From Eimeria necatrix (lineage: Eukaryota > Apicomplexa > Conoidasida > Eucoccidiorida > Eimeriidae), in assembly GCF_000499385.1 (NCBI RefSeq), contig NW_013655030.1, positions 11,727 to 75,726 on the forward strand: 64,000 bases of DNA, given 5' to 3'. The position numbers were made by a program, and so were the translations under genes. The notes under the pieces were generated by a model. The model saw only the letters and a program-made list of their open reading frames with translations. It ran no database searches and was not told where the DNA came from. Shown in pieces: positions 17,900 to 30,493 of this stretch; positions within the stretch are counted from its first letter, which is position 1, and every line of letters starts with the position of its first letter.

Positions 17900-20800
17900 A
17901 TAAACATCTGTTTTCTTTGCAAGATGTTGCTGCTTTCAGCTGCATTCAGAAATGCGACAAGTCCGGAATTCTTCACTCAGACAACTCCCGCGATTGCAAG
18001 AAAGACACAAACATACCTTCTACTTCGCGTTTCTCATAGAAACATCCTGGGGATCATCACAAATTCTGATTCATGATCGCCGGAGAAATAGGAAACACTT
18101 TACCAGCTTTCTTTTGCTCCTTCTGCTCAACCTTTGCAAGTACATAGGATAGATTTTGCACACATATATTCATGAGAGTATTTAAAATTGAGGGAACCAC
18201 AGTAGAGGCATTGCAGGCTTCTCCTCAGATCGCAAGCGGATCTAAAAAGCGCAGGAACTGTGGAACTATCAAAAGGCATAAAACTAGGGGGATCACGATT
18301 TATTCGGACCTCACTCAAGCACCCCCCAAAACTCCTCAGAACTTAAGAACTGATCCACATCTACTGCTTCCTGGCACTCTGGCGTTTCTCACATCCAGCT
18401 TTCCGTTTGCTGAAGCTTTTGCGTGGGCTCCACGATAGTACCTCACCATTATTGCGGAAGTTCTTTCCTTTTGAAACGCATATAAGTTGCATCTTTGACA
18501 AAAGGCGACTAACATCAAAACCTCCCATACTTGCCTTCTGCTTCATGCCGACACCAAACACAGCATCACTTGGCAGTCCGACGTCTATGGAATCTGTCTT
18601 CGCGAGTAGGGAAAACTTGCTGACACCCTATCTTGAACAGCTAGCAGGAAGTGATTAGTGGGATCTGCTTCAAGTTCGCCTGTTCTGTCAGGTGCTTATC
18701 TCTGCATAATTGCAGCTTTGGAGTTGCACTTGCTAAGCGGCTACTCGAAGTGTGTTGTTCGCCGCATAGCTCCCTATGCATAAAACTGCAGGATGTAGGC
18801 CAAAACATCCTACTGTAAAGCTAGCCCTGCTAGCTTGCACAGTCTGCATCTCTCAGGCAACCAGAGCTGCAGAATACATGAAGTTCAAATTACCCTCCAC
18901 ACTCTTCACTTCAGCATTGCTTCAACTGCAGCGCACTAAAAGACGAAACTCTATTTCTTATCGTCAAACGCACCAGCAACAGTACCCACTTCAGCCATCT
19001 GCTCAGTGAGAATGTGTGTTTTACGTTACCTGTAAAGGGCTCACACCCTGCACAGCCGCCGTCGTTGTAGCAGCAGCTAACGCTTTGCACTGAAGTGAAC
19101 CACAAGTGAACTCCTGCCGCACCTCACTGTGAGAACTTCAGCCATGCATGCATGCTTTCCATCTCTTCTATATCATGGCAGCAGCCTTTTAGAGACACCC
19201 CATTCAACTGCTATCTCCGCAGCATGACTACCACTCGCTAATTCATCAAATCCCACATGAGCAGTTCCAGTGACGACCCAGCACTCATCCTTAATGCTGA
19301 TTGCAGAAGGGACAACGCGAAATCTATTGATCTTCCTTCACTTTTCGTCACCGAATCCTGTTGCAGCTAAAGATGTTCAAGTGCTACCAGGGCCCGAGCC
19401 TTTTGAAGTTCCCTGCTGAAGGCACCCACACCGTTCCTTTTGCCCGACTTCCTGTGCTGTTCGTGCAGCATGGATTTCTAGACAACTCTTCTCATCAATT
19501 GTGCTTTCAGTGCATCCAGAGATTTGATTCTCAGCTCATCCATTCCTTACATGGTATATTCCCAGCTAATCCCCAGTCCCCAGGTACCTACCTGACCTCC
19601 TTGTCTACCAAAACAGCACCAAGTAGCATCGGGCAACAGTGCGCCGCCTTTTGTACACAACTTAACCATTCGGCGAGGTAACACATCTCTTTCTGAACCA
19701 TTTGCCTACACTCTCTAGATCCCTACTATGCAGCCTCATACCACTTTTCCCAACAACTCGTTGCTGCATCCTTTTGAGAGACGTCAGCCATCAGCACGCC
19801 TTCTCCCCCACCGTCACGCGGAGCTGCCCAGCTGAGTGAATCCTCATCCTGTCGAGGGATTCATCCAAAATTCCGTCCCCATCAACCGGAATAACCTGAT
19901 CTAGATAGCTTCTTTTCGGTTATCTCGCCAGAGGTAGCCAACCAACGTCTGCACTGCATCTCGAATCGTCCCTGCACTGCCCTCCTCAGGGCAACGGCAT
20001 AAATTCTATCCCATAGCAACTGATCGTCCTGCTGTTCATCTTCCACAGCTGTCTAACGTTGCTCGAGTTGCTAAGCCCACTGCAGTGGCGTGCTACCTTG
20101 CAGTCGGCCAGATCAGGCATCTTTTTTATACGCCTTCCCCACCTGAAATGTATTTCCATCCTATTTATTACTCGAATACACGGCGAGGAAACCCCAGCAT
20201 CATCCATTGCTATATTCTTCTTCTCAAAACACCTGAACTGCGCTCGACTTCTGCGCTCGACTTCTTTTCCGAATACCCTCAGAACGCCGCTTGATATATG
20301 TGGTTTCCTAACGTCTGATTGCTCTCGTGGTATTGCTGTCAAAAGTTCCACTGAGCAAGGATAATCTTCTAAATGCTCACTACACTTATGCCTGGCCTGT
20401 CTGAATACACAGCCCTACCCTTACCTCAACATAACCGGCAAAATCTGGCTCGAAACAGCCAATGCGTTATCGATGTTAAAAGGAATGTTCCATTTTTGCC
20501 CCCGTTTCAACGATCCGCAAACGCACCCATTTCCAGTGAGCTGTTTGCTGCAATCCTAAGACGGCATCGGGATTCAAAACGGTCTCCGTGCTCCAGTTCA
20601 GAATCAGAGCTCTAAATAGCTCTCCTTACTATTTGCAGCCGATTCAAGCCGGCTCATTTTAACAAGCAATGCGCTTCAATATCGCGCCGTGCAACCCATC
20701 CGCCTTAGCTACCGAATGCGTTGAAGCACGTCGTACGCGAAGTCAGAAGCAGGTTAAAACCACTCGCGATAATGCAAAACATGCAACTGGCGACTTACAA

Positions 20801-23535
20801 ACAGAATAGTAAGTACCTGGGCAGCTTCCTCTCAGGTAGATCCGAGACTACCGATCTCACTACGAACGCGTATCCACAAACGGACAAACAAAACAATAAA
20901 GCACCTTGGCAGCTTCCTTTCAGGTCGATCACAGACTATCTCACTACGCACGCGTGCGTATCCACAAACGAATCGAAATGTACGACGACACTGTGAGAAT
21001 GCAATCAAATGCAATGTAAAGAATGGGCTTCACCCGAACCGGCATCAGAAACGAGGCAACACGGCAGTAACCCCTCAGACGGAAGAAGCACCAATTTAGG
21101 AAAACACAACCCCCTACCGCGCCGCTGCACCTGCTACTTTACAGTTGTATGCACAACACATACCTTCAGTAATTCCCGCCGGAAAGAACAATGCTGCGAA
21201 CTCCATTCACAACAGAAAATATCAAACAATAATATGCGGCAGCCTTACCAGAAGAGTGACGTCAGGCACCTAAAACCTGCTGCCGCTTCCCCACACTCCA
21301 TATATAGGCAGCTCCGCCTCTCCAAAAAGAGAGGCTTTTCAAGGGCTTGGTGGAAAATGTGTTTCGCATGCCGCTGGAGCTCTCCCTGCGGCTAGCTTTG
21401 AAGCTACCTCAAGCTATTACGAATGTTCCTCATCCAACGTTGAAAACTCCTCCACGAGCGGACAGCGGACATCGCTCTCCAACTTGTTCTAAGAGTGGTT
21501 TGGAACGACTCTTCTTGGCCGTTACATTCACATAACGCGTGCCCACGTTACTTGCACTGCTGCCTTGGCGTTCTACAGATCCGATGAAGCGAGCATCTGC
21601 CAACAATGCTGATGGATGAAACTCTACCATGCACAGAATCTGCGAAGGCAGTGCCTTCTCAGACGTTGCACCACTTGTCATGTCCTGTCTCGAAAGAGTG
21701 TCTACCCCACAGTGACCTTCGCATAAAGTGCAAGTAGACAATTCCAAATCATCGGTGCAAAGAGCTAAAAAGCACCTCCCACCCACACCGTTGTTGAAGT
21801 ACTTCTCACTCTAAACGTAGGGCACCATTCTTTGACTGCGCAGGATTCACAGTCCTTCGGGCGTCGATAAGCAAGGCGTCAGAGCCAGGTTCAGCTTCTG
21901 CGTTTCCTCCGCGTCCCCCGCCGCCTTATGAAGCCTTGCCTTGATGGAATACACTGAATCAACCAGCATACTCCTATGCCGCTGCTCCAAGAGACCGAGA
22001 TCTCGTTGCGCTTGAGCGACGTTGACGATAACCTACTGCTGCAAAAATATCTGTTGCTGAGAACAGTCATCATGCACTGTTCCACCACTCCTGCTTAGTG
22101 CCGTTCCTACGGTGTCAGTGAGCTTCTCAACTTCTCCTAAGCCCACTGAAGCCGCAAATGACTTCTACAACGACGCTTGGTAGTTGCAGCTGTGCGAACA
22201 CCAAATCTACCGGCTGCAGCCCCACAACCATGTCGGTACCCTAGCCTTCACTTCTGGAGACGCAGACTACCATCTTTCTATTCTCTGCAGAGTAACGCAA
22301 CTGCTGGAATCGTGAACAGTGGTGCAGATCATTCCATATTCACTGCTACGTACTAGTTAGCTCACGTCAGACTCTGCATTCCGTCAATTCGTTGCTGTCA
22401 AGCTGCCCTGTAAAATCCGCACAACCGACCAAAAGTGGAGTCTCGACGCTTATTAATGCTAAAGTGGCTGCGTCTGTTCTTTATCGTGCCACTGCGTTAC
22501 TGGATTTATTTTAACTTCACCCAAGCAACGCACTGTCCTCAACCCCTTGGCCCCTGACAACCGGACTCCTGACAGCGGGGTCCAGCTCAAAATGCCGCCT
22601 AAGCGGCAACTGCTGGAGATTCCAGGCTGCGTCATCTCTACTTCCCAGCCATTTGCGCCAAATCAGCACAGCTGAACACAACGTAGACCTGGAGGAGCTC
22701 ATCTTCTCTCTAAAGCACGCTTCAAAATGCAACAAAAGCACCCATGCACTGAAACAAAAAACATGGCCAGTAACACTTTGCTGGCAAATCCCTCCAGTCG
22801 CTCGCCGACAAACGAATCGGCGTAGTTCGCGCAGTTGAGCAGCAGGATAATGCTTCCCTTAACAAACGGAACCTCACAACGCTGTCAAAGCAAACAGCTC
22901 CGCCCGCTCATGAAAAACAGGCTGCTCCCTTCTTTCTGCGGGAGCTTTAAGTGCGGTGACAGCCGCCCCACTAGACGACTCTGGACCGCTGAAAACCAAA
23001 CCTTGTTTTCGTCATACTTCTGGCCTCTCCTGCTGTGCTCGTGAACAGTCAACAGACCTGTTCGCCAGCATAGCGACTCCACTGTGGAGCTGTCGTCCCA
23101 GTGCAGTCTCCTGAGCTAGCACTTTTAAAAAACGCCACAACTACACCGACCAGGACACAAACAGGGATCACATCACATCGAACGAAAAAATCATGGACAC
23201 TGGCTAACATGTGTCACATAAGCGCCTCCGTTGAACGCAGGCCCTCAGGCGCAGATGCCTGCACGAAAAAACAAAAATATGCCGCTGGAGAACTTTACCT
23301 CACGACAAATCGAAGATCTGGATCACGTCCGAGTCCTTGTCGGGCCCGTTACGTAATCACTTCCACATACCTTGACTGCACCCAACGAACACACCATCCC
23401 ATTGCCCACAAACAACGCTTGCGGTCACTTGCACTGAAGCAGCGCACAAATCGCTGCTCTACGCAGTGTCTTAAATATGTTTTGGTGCTGAGCACCCCCA
23501 ACCAACACGCAGACTACTTCAGTATACATCAGAGG
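17900..23535. other. Gene-poor or finely split region
   Basis: No frame longer than 130 codons and no recognised domain. The plus strand is pyrimidine-rich, so coding-like signal is mostly on minus. Weak exon candidates on minus: about 18,640-18,555 (SLLAKTDSIDVGLPSDAVFG, possible GC donor AAG|GCAAGT), 20,351-19,986 (AIPREQSDVRKPHISSGVLR, ending GIEFMPLP), and 21,786-21,430 (MTSGATSEKALPSQILCMVE, ending GGVFNVG). They could be exons of one or more long, intron-rich genes, or untranslated sequence. Nothing here is firm enough to list as a gene. Confidence 0.4.
20815..20970. repeat. Imperfect tandem repeat, two units of about 67 bases
   Basis: Units 20815-20882 and 20904-20970 share GGCAGCTTCC, TCAGGT, GATC, GACTA, TCTCACTACG, ACGCG and TATCCACAAACG in the same order. 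They are separated by an A-rich 21-base spacer. Not in a recognised gene. Confidence 0.85.
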
Positions 23536-24129
23536 TGAAAACGCCGGCATCCCTCTATATACTTGTGCCCACGTGAGGCCCGTCGCGGGGTCAGACTGTA
23601 CCAAAACATCTACGGAGTAAAATAACTCCACAGGAACAACTTCTGACGCCAGTTCCTGCACCCCCGCCAAAATGTCGATGCGCCTCCTTTACCAGTGAGC
23701 GATGATTAGGATCAAATTCACATCCGGTCCGTATGACCTTAATTCGACCCCTTCTGTCGTCAACCTCACACGTGCTGCATCCTGCAGCGTAACTCTTGCT
23801 CTGGGCTCAAGCGGAACATCTCTATGCTGCGAGCGCCACTCTGTTTATTGATGGGAGTACAGCTCCACTTCGGGAACGAACAGCGAGCCATCACCGAGCA
23901 CTCTCCGTACCAAAGACATAGTGCATTATCCAGACAGTCCTACCCTTGTAGAACACAAGAGCGACGACTCCTCTCTAGAAACCGTTCTTGCATACACGTA
24001 TGGGCTGGCGGCACCCCTCCGATACGCACAACTGGAATTGGCAAATATAGATATCCAAAACTGGCAGGAACTCCTCTTTGGGACTGCCTTGTCACGTTAG
24101 GACGAACGATTCCTTCTAGCTCTTGAAAC
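23535..24129 (-). CDS. Coding-like exons of an unrecognised minus-strand gene
   Basis: Exon A, 24129-23998 (CAG acceptor before, GTGTAT donor after), reads FQELEGIVRPNVTRQSQRGV, PASFGYLYLPIPVVRIGGVP. Exon B, about 23830-23695, reads RDVPLEPRARVTLQDAARVR, LTTEGVELRSYGPDVNLILI. Exon C, about 23670-23535, reads ELASEVVPVELFYSVDVLVQ, SDPATGLTWAQVYRGMPAFS. Their amino-acid composition is protein-like and unlike the other frames. A short piece (LGRDPDLRFVV) near 23,310 may continue it. The beta-strand-like pattern with Gly-Tyr and Pro loops made me consider C2/B9-type domains, but the match is not good enough to claim. No start or stop was assigned. Confidence 0.35.
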
Positions 24130-24415
24130 CTGGGCTATCACCCACAAGCTCCGCCGCACTTTCGGTTAACCGCCCGTAGGGTAGCTGATACGGCATGTGA
24201 CCAACGGAGGTACTACATCAAACCCTCCAGTCACCGACTTCCTGGTCTGGTAGTAAACAATCGCCACAACTTTCGGTCCTCTGCGCAATACTGTGGACAC
24301 GAGGAGCCACTGTGGAGAGACAACCTGGGCCTCCATGCGCTATGCCTGCAATCGCTACGCACAACACAGCAGCACAATGAGACTACAACGCTCTTAGGGA
24401 CGTACTTGACACGGA

Positions 24416-27400
24416 TTAACACTGCCTGTGTCGCTTTGTTCCACTCACGGCTTGCGGCGTTAGCTTCATCTGCTTGCGTTTGCTTTGCTGATGGGTCAGA
24501 AGTGGGAGCTGGTCGTCACCCATATAGTCCATGGCAAGAGACTTCCGCTGCCTGAGGCGCGTTATGTGGGTGTCACCTAAGGCCTTCAATACGCCCGGAG
24601 CTACGTGGGAAACGAAATCTAGGAACTCCCCCGCCAGTTCGCGTTCCTCCCCACACATCCCTAGGCTGCTGCTCTGCGCCTCAGCCACCGTTTTCAGGCC
24701 GATAGTTTGAGCACATGCAGCATAGCACTGTGCTAGTGTCTTCCAAGCCCCTTCTGCTGAATCCCGCGCACTCGCCTGGGACTTCGAAGGTCTCCTCGCC
24801 TTCTTCCTTCTGCCTCCGCAGGGTCCCGCGTAACGGTGGCCTCGGCTTTTGCAGATCGGCTCTCCCGTACCATAGCGCTGCCGCTGCCTAGCCACTCGAA
24901 AGGAACTGCCTTCATGTGGCATTTCCTGCGGCTTTGACTTCCGGCTGTCTAAAAAGGCAAATGGATTGGACGACGGTTCGTCCAGTGAACTTTTCTCACT
25001 GGTCGGCTCGTCCCGCCATTCGCCTGACTGGAACCCCTCAAAGCTGTCACAGGGCGCCGAAAGCAGAGAAGCGAGTCTGCTCCGTCTGTCATTAATCGCC
25101 CATGTGTCGTTCCCATATTCATCTTTAAAGTCGCAAGTGCTTGGTTCTTGCAATCGCAGTGGCTTCCGCACGTCGCCCGAGCTGTTCTCTGTAGTCTCAG
25201 GCGCCTTCCCTGCGCGCACTCCAATGGAAAGCTCGTCGCTAAAAAAGTCTGACAAGACAACTTCTGGCGATAAACTGCCTTCCTTCATTGCATAACCGCT
25301 CTCCTGCTCTCCGACAAGCGCGTTATCTTCTGTTCGCAAAGACGGATCCTTCGCTCCGCCCGAGAACGCCAAGGGGTCTCTTCCAAACTCTGTAGTCTCA
25401 AGAGGCGTGCCGCCTGTACAGTTCGACGAAACACTCGTTTCCTTAGGTCCGCTCACATCCTTGGACTTCAAAGTCCCGACCTCCTTTACTTCGAGATCAC
25501 TGCTTTCCTTGAGTTTGTAGGTAGACATGTCTCTGTGCGCTCCATTCGGCGGGCACTTCTCCGGTGGATTTACCAACTGATTCGGCGCGTGCACAGCTGT
25601 CTTGTGATCCCAGAGTACCTCTGTTGGTGCTGCAAATACCTCAGCACCCTTCTGTAGGGATGCCTGGTCTGAGTATTCACATGCCTCCATGCCGTTCGAG
25701 GCAGCTTGAGGTGGCTCGGAGGAAAGCGGCGACTGCATTCCTCGCCGCCGCTCCATGTTAGTCTTCTTTGACTCAGACCAGTCTCCAGACCAATCATTAA
25801 CAGCAGCAACGTAACGTCCATAGCCACCAAAAGCTGCGTGTTCCTGTTGCTTAAACGCAGTGGAAGGCTGACTCGCAATAGTAACCGTCACGCGCGACAA
25901 AACATACCGCGACCTCCACCAGCCGTTGCAGGCACGGCCTAGCCGAGCTTGACACTGCTTACAGCCCGAGCCACCGACTGTCATGGTTGGTAGTTCCTTG
26001 CACAGATCTGGCGGGCTACTCAGCGTACTGACACGACTTAGTTCCGAAGCAACTGCACGCACTTCTCCGCTATTGGAGCAATAGTAAAGCGTGAGAGCTT
26101 CCCAGTTTTCCCGCACAACGAACACAACGCCCCTTGACTGTTCGTTCCCTTTCAACGCGGCACTGTTCGTCTCGTCGAGCGGTCTCTTCTTCACTAGTCT
26201 CTCACCTCGCACAGTACCACCCAATTCCCGTCGGCAATCTTCAATAATGCGATGCACTTGCTTCCATTTCCCCTCAATATCTCCATGGGCTGACGGAATA
26301 GTGAAAAAATGGCCTTCCTCGGCACCCCTGCCACATGACTCTTTCGGGAGGGATAAGCAAGTCTTCGACTTCTCAGTAGAGCAACTGGTACTGGTTGCTG
26401 CATGAGCGGTGCAAACGAACCCGCCGCCAGCTCCAGTTCCACTCTTGCTTAGAAGCTCACCGCTCGGGCTACTCCTTCCACAGTTGTTCTCACCACCGTC
26501 GATGTGGCACATCTCCGAGGAGCTTATTGTAGCTACGGTGTCATGATACAAGCTTTCAATAGAACTCTTCATCTGCAAGGCTACGGACTCCTGCCGAGCT
26601 AGTGGGAGTGACGGCCGCACCAATGTCTCCCTCACTGGCAGCATGCTCCCCGTTAACGCGTCACTGGCATCGTGGCTCCCCTTTGCTGTTGCTTGGTCCT
26701 GCATCCGCACCAATTTGCCGTTACTCCGACAGCACGCCGTTGCACAGTGCAAGTACTTCGCGTCTGCAGTGGGTTGATCCACCCGCCGCTGCACTCCGCC
26801 GATCCTCGTTTGAGGCCTTTGGTGTGAAGCCGATGAAGCATCGGCTGTTGCATGCTTTGCAGCAACGCCAAACTTCATGCTCTCCACCACAGGTCTCCAA
26901 GTCTCCACCGTCAGTCCCTGCGCCTTGCGTCCATCAGTTCCGTGAGCCGGTTCATCCTCGCTGCACTGAAAGATCCCCATCCCTTTCTTTCCAGTGACCT
27001 CCTTCCCCTGCACCGACATCGCCTTCACACAAAATCGAATACAATTAGCAGCCACTTCATGTTAGGTCCGGCATCAAAAGAGCGTGGAGATGGACAAGCA
27101 AATTTCTATATCCTATAGTTCCTACTTACCCGCAGATGAGACCTCTCGCCCACTGAAACAGCCACTGCATTTGTTCCGTTTGTTGCACAGCTTGTGGGGC
27201 CCACTCTGTAGCTTCCGCATGTCCCCTGTGTTTCACACCCAAATCCACTGATGGCATCCGCGCCACCCACAGCCCCACCACCATACACCGCATCCCTGCT
27301 TGTACGCATTTGTTGCAGAATGGTCTCAAGAAGTACTGTCTTCGGATCGCCTCCTGCCGCATCAGCCGCCTCTTCCACGAAGTGCCCCGCATCCTGGAGA

Positions 27401-27705
27401 ACGCCCTCTCCATACAGCTGTCCGGGAGTTTGCGACTCAATTAAACTTGGCTCACCGAAAACGGGTAGCCCCAGATGGGTCCCACCGGAAAATAAAAAGC
27501 CAGAATCGCAGAAATTCCCATCATCTGTACTCCCGGGACATTCTTGGGAGGCATTCGCCGTCTTCAAAGTGGACATGTCCCGCCTAGCAGCTGCACGCTT
27601 CCAGCCCAGCTGCTGCAGTCTGCTTTTTCCCTTGGTCCCACTGACCATCTTCATCGCTACCGCCCTATGGCCGTTACAACGCCTCTGCGGGGGTGAAACG
27701 ACCAT
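24416..27705 (-). CDS. Large hypothetical protein, at least two exons
   Basis: The first exon begins at an ATG at 27705 (MVVSPPQRRCNGHRAVAMKM) and runs to ERSHLR, with a GTAAGT donor at about 27130. The second is a single open frame to the TGA at 24416, probably entered near 27,020 at an AG before GCGATGTCGGTG. Together they give about 1,060 residues of mostly polar, Ser/Glu-rich, disordered-looking sequence. More ordered islands are VVFVVRENWEALTLYYCS, GCKQCQARLGRACNGWWRSR and a C-terminal part (AGEFLDFVSHVAPGVLKALG, HITRLRQRKSLAMDYMGDDQ). A basic patch (GRRKKARRPSKSQASAR) looks like a nuclear localisation signal. I looked for AP2, zinc-finger and bromodomain signatures and found none that convinces. 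A nuclear regulatory role is only a guess from composition. Confidence 0.6.
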
Positions 27706-28131
27706 CCTGGCTTACGCAGAGTTACGGTGAAGAGCACCACCCCGGAAAGGACAGCTGTCCAATGAATGAATACAAAAAAAACCTCTTTTTGAGTGAATTC
27801 GTTACTACCCACCAACTGCAAGTCGCCGCGACTCTTCGCCTACCGTCGATGAGAGATGTGATTGCCTGGCCCCCAGCTCTACGACGCTGCACAGCAACCG
27901 ACGACCAGAATAGCCCTAGACTCAAGCTAACTGCCAGGCCCTTCTGATCAAAGCCATGCTCTGCAACTAGACTAGAACCCAATCAGCACACCCCCCGAGA
28001 TCGGCGAAGAGACCACGGATGGCCGCCTCGACCAAACCGCAAAACGGGCGAATTTTCCGCCACTTCACCCGTCCATTAGAAAAGCCAATGCAACAATAAA
28101 ATTATAGATTAACACACAGCTATAACGCTGT
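27706..28131. other. Intergenic, nothing recognised
   Basis: Upstream of the large hypothetical gene. Short frames only. Confidence 0.5.
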
Positions 28132-28440
28132 TTACCACCCTACAGAAAGATGATACGCCTTCAAAAGCCTGCACGCATGGGCGCACGGTGACGCCGAGGG
28201 AGGGGAGGAGGACGTGACATGCGATGCTGCGAAGTACTCCACAACGTCCCTGTCTTCAGGAAGAAAAAAAGGCTGCATACACACAAACTTCAATATGTCC
28301 GTACTGAGCCAAGAAGTCCCGCAAAGGATTCGCACAAAATCGCTACACACCGATGCGCCCCCGGAAAAGCCGGAGCTGGGACAGTTCTGTTGAGGTGACG
28401 AGGCCAGGTCGGGTCCGGCACTTTGTTGAATTATTGACTC
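28132..28440 (-). CDS. Possible terminal exon of an unrecognised gene
   Basis: The minus-strand reading SDFVRILCGTSWLSTDILKF, VCMQPFFLPEDRDVVEYFAA, ending LLKAYHLSVGW and a stop at 28132 is protein-like in composition. Upstream exons were not found. It could equally be a chance frame. Confidence 0.25.
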   Translation of the reverse strand, partial: ESIIQQSAGPDLASSPQQNCPSSGFSGGASVCSDFVRILCGTSWLSTDILKFVCMQPFFLPEDRDVVEYFAASHVTSSSPPSASPCAHACRLLKAYHLSVGW

Positions 28441-30493
28441 GTGTGTACAGTTGTGTCGTATAGTCATCGTCGCTATACGAACACCTATGTGCGAAATGTC
28501 CTGGAAAGCAGGGCACAGCCTGCCACAGGTCTAGGGACCGCCGAGATGACGCCTAACTGCAATTCCACTGCAGCAACCACACGCTAACCACTCTTTGGGA
28601 CGAGGCACACACCATTGTGTGCCACATAAAAACACAAAAAAACGACTGATGGGCCAGAGAAGTAAGCAGAAGCTGCATAAGCGGTCGAGTGCAGCTACTG
28701 TGTCTTGGAGAGGCTACCCAACAGCGATGGTGTGCAAGTGGGGGAAGGTCATTGACCTAGTGGACTCAGCCATCTTCCACCGTAGGGTGCTCCACCAAAA
28801 ATTCCTTACATTCGGAAAATTTAAAGTTATGCTAAAATTAACAAAACTTCTTCTCCAAAGGCTCTAGCTACACTTCAGCGTGAGAAACGCGATCTGGGGA
28901 CGCATCGATGCGGCGTGAATCTTCCATGAGACGGCACCTGCTCTATAGAGAGATGGAAAGGGAATTTCTTTGATTTTTTAATGCACGAAGGAATCCAAAA
29001 TAGCAGTTTTTAGTAACCACGAAGAGTCAGCCCTGTAATGCAAGGGGGTCACTGGACTTCTCGCCCATCCTCGTGACGTACGGATGCACCATTGTATTTA
29101 ACACAGTTGACACAATACTTGAGTCCCTACTTAGCCCTATCCCTCTCCCGCGTGGAAGTTCCTGCAAGGGGTCTGACTGCTTCCTTTGCAGAGCCATAAC
29201 AGAGGCGGGAGGACCTCGCCGTCCGTGGAGCCAAATGGGCTTGCACGTCGATCCTACCAGTCTGGTCGTGCCGCTGTAGAAGCAGAATGAACTTGCAGTT
29301 TTTTTAACCTCAGTTCACTTTGTAGATCTAGCCACTCACTGAATGTGACCTTCGGGGGGAAGCACCACACTGACGCCTGCGGCGTTGTGGACCCGCTGTG
29401 CTGTCAGCCCACTGGTTAGTCTCTGGAGGACTCGAACATATCTACGCGAAAAAAGAAACAACGGCCAGCAGCCAAAACCAGAGCGCATACTGGCACTGTG
29501 CAACGTGTGAGCTACTACCCTGTACTAGATGGTAAATAAGCGGCAGCTGCCGGCAGTGAACCCTGACACGCACGGTGCCACGTTTGCCGTGACGTATTGT
29601 CAAGTTAACCTTACGCTGCTAGCCGTCTGCCGCCAATCGCGCCTACTACAGTAAGTCTGGCCCGCCAACCTCAACAGAGGCCACCTCACAAGTCAGCCAA
29701 ACCCGCATCCCTCTCGCAAGAGGCTGTGCAGGATGTTCAAAGATTCAAGAACTATAAGAGCTACAAATCTACGGGACTGCACGAACTGGTCAGCAGCCTA
29801 CAGTCTGTTCGTCAGACGCAACTGCGCCCTCTACAAGAACCGATGCGTAACAACAATTTCACTCAAATGCCCATCAGGCCAGGTTACCCATGTGGAAGCA
29901 ACATTGGCAAGACGAAGTAAAAATGAGCAACCCGGCACCAAATATGGTTTTTGCAAGGTAAGCATCCATAGCTTACAACAAGCTCTTTGTGGGACCATAT
30001 TCATGTTCTAGTTAGGCACTGACCTGCATGAAATTTATTCAGCAAACGAATCCCCCATTCGCTGCGACCTCTACCTGCCGTAGAATAAACCTGCATCTAC
30101 CGCTGCGGGGAACCTGCCCTTTCCCCGCTACCTTCCTCCCGTGAGAGCTGCCACACGGCAACTTCGCAGTGAGTGCACGTTGTGTATGCATGTGTGTGTG
30201 TACATGTGTACATGTGGCTGGGTGGATGTGAGGAAGTGCGTTTGTGTGGCCAAAAAAATGCCGGACACCCAAATTCCAAAAGGAGCAATGGCGAAAGGTG
30301 TGTAACAGTGGGCGTCATGAAGCACAATGAAAGCCGTGTAAACCTCCTGTGCGCCGCTGCTCCGCGAATGGGAAAATGCCAAAATAATGCATGCATTCGT
30401 CTCCGGAAGCCAACATCAAAGCAAGCGACACGTCTTTGCGTCACTCTGCTTGAACCTTTTCCAGATCAACACTGCACGTTTTCAAGCAGTCCT
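28441..30493. other. Intergenic, no gene recognised
   Basis: Only short frames on both strands. A TG-rich microsatellite-like stretch (tgtgtatgcatgtgtgtgtg) lies at about 30,181-30,200, and a TGCATGC-type element (aatgcatgcatt) at 30,387-30,398. Confidence 0.5.

Noticed and set aside
23535..24129. B9-domain ciliary protein
   Set aside because: FGYLYLPIP and SYGPDV resemble B9 motifs, but their order along the gene is the reverse of that in B9 proteins and the conserved W-R-P element is absent.
24416..27705. ApiAP2 transcription factor
   Set aside because: GVVFVVRENWEAL looked like the start of an AP2 strand, but the following helix and conserved Trp/Gly pattern are missing.
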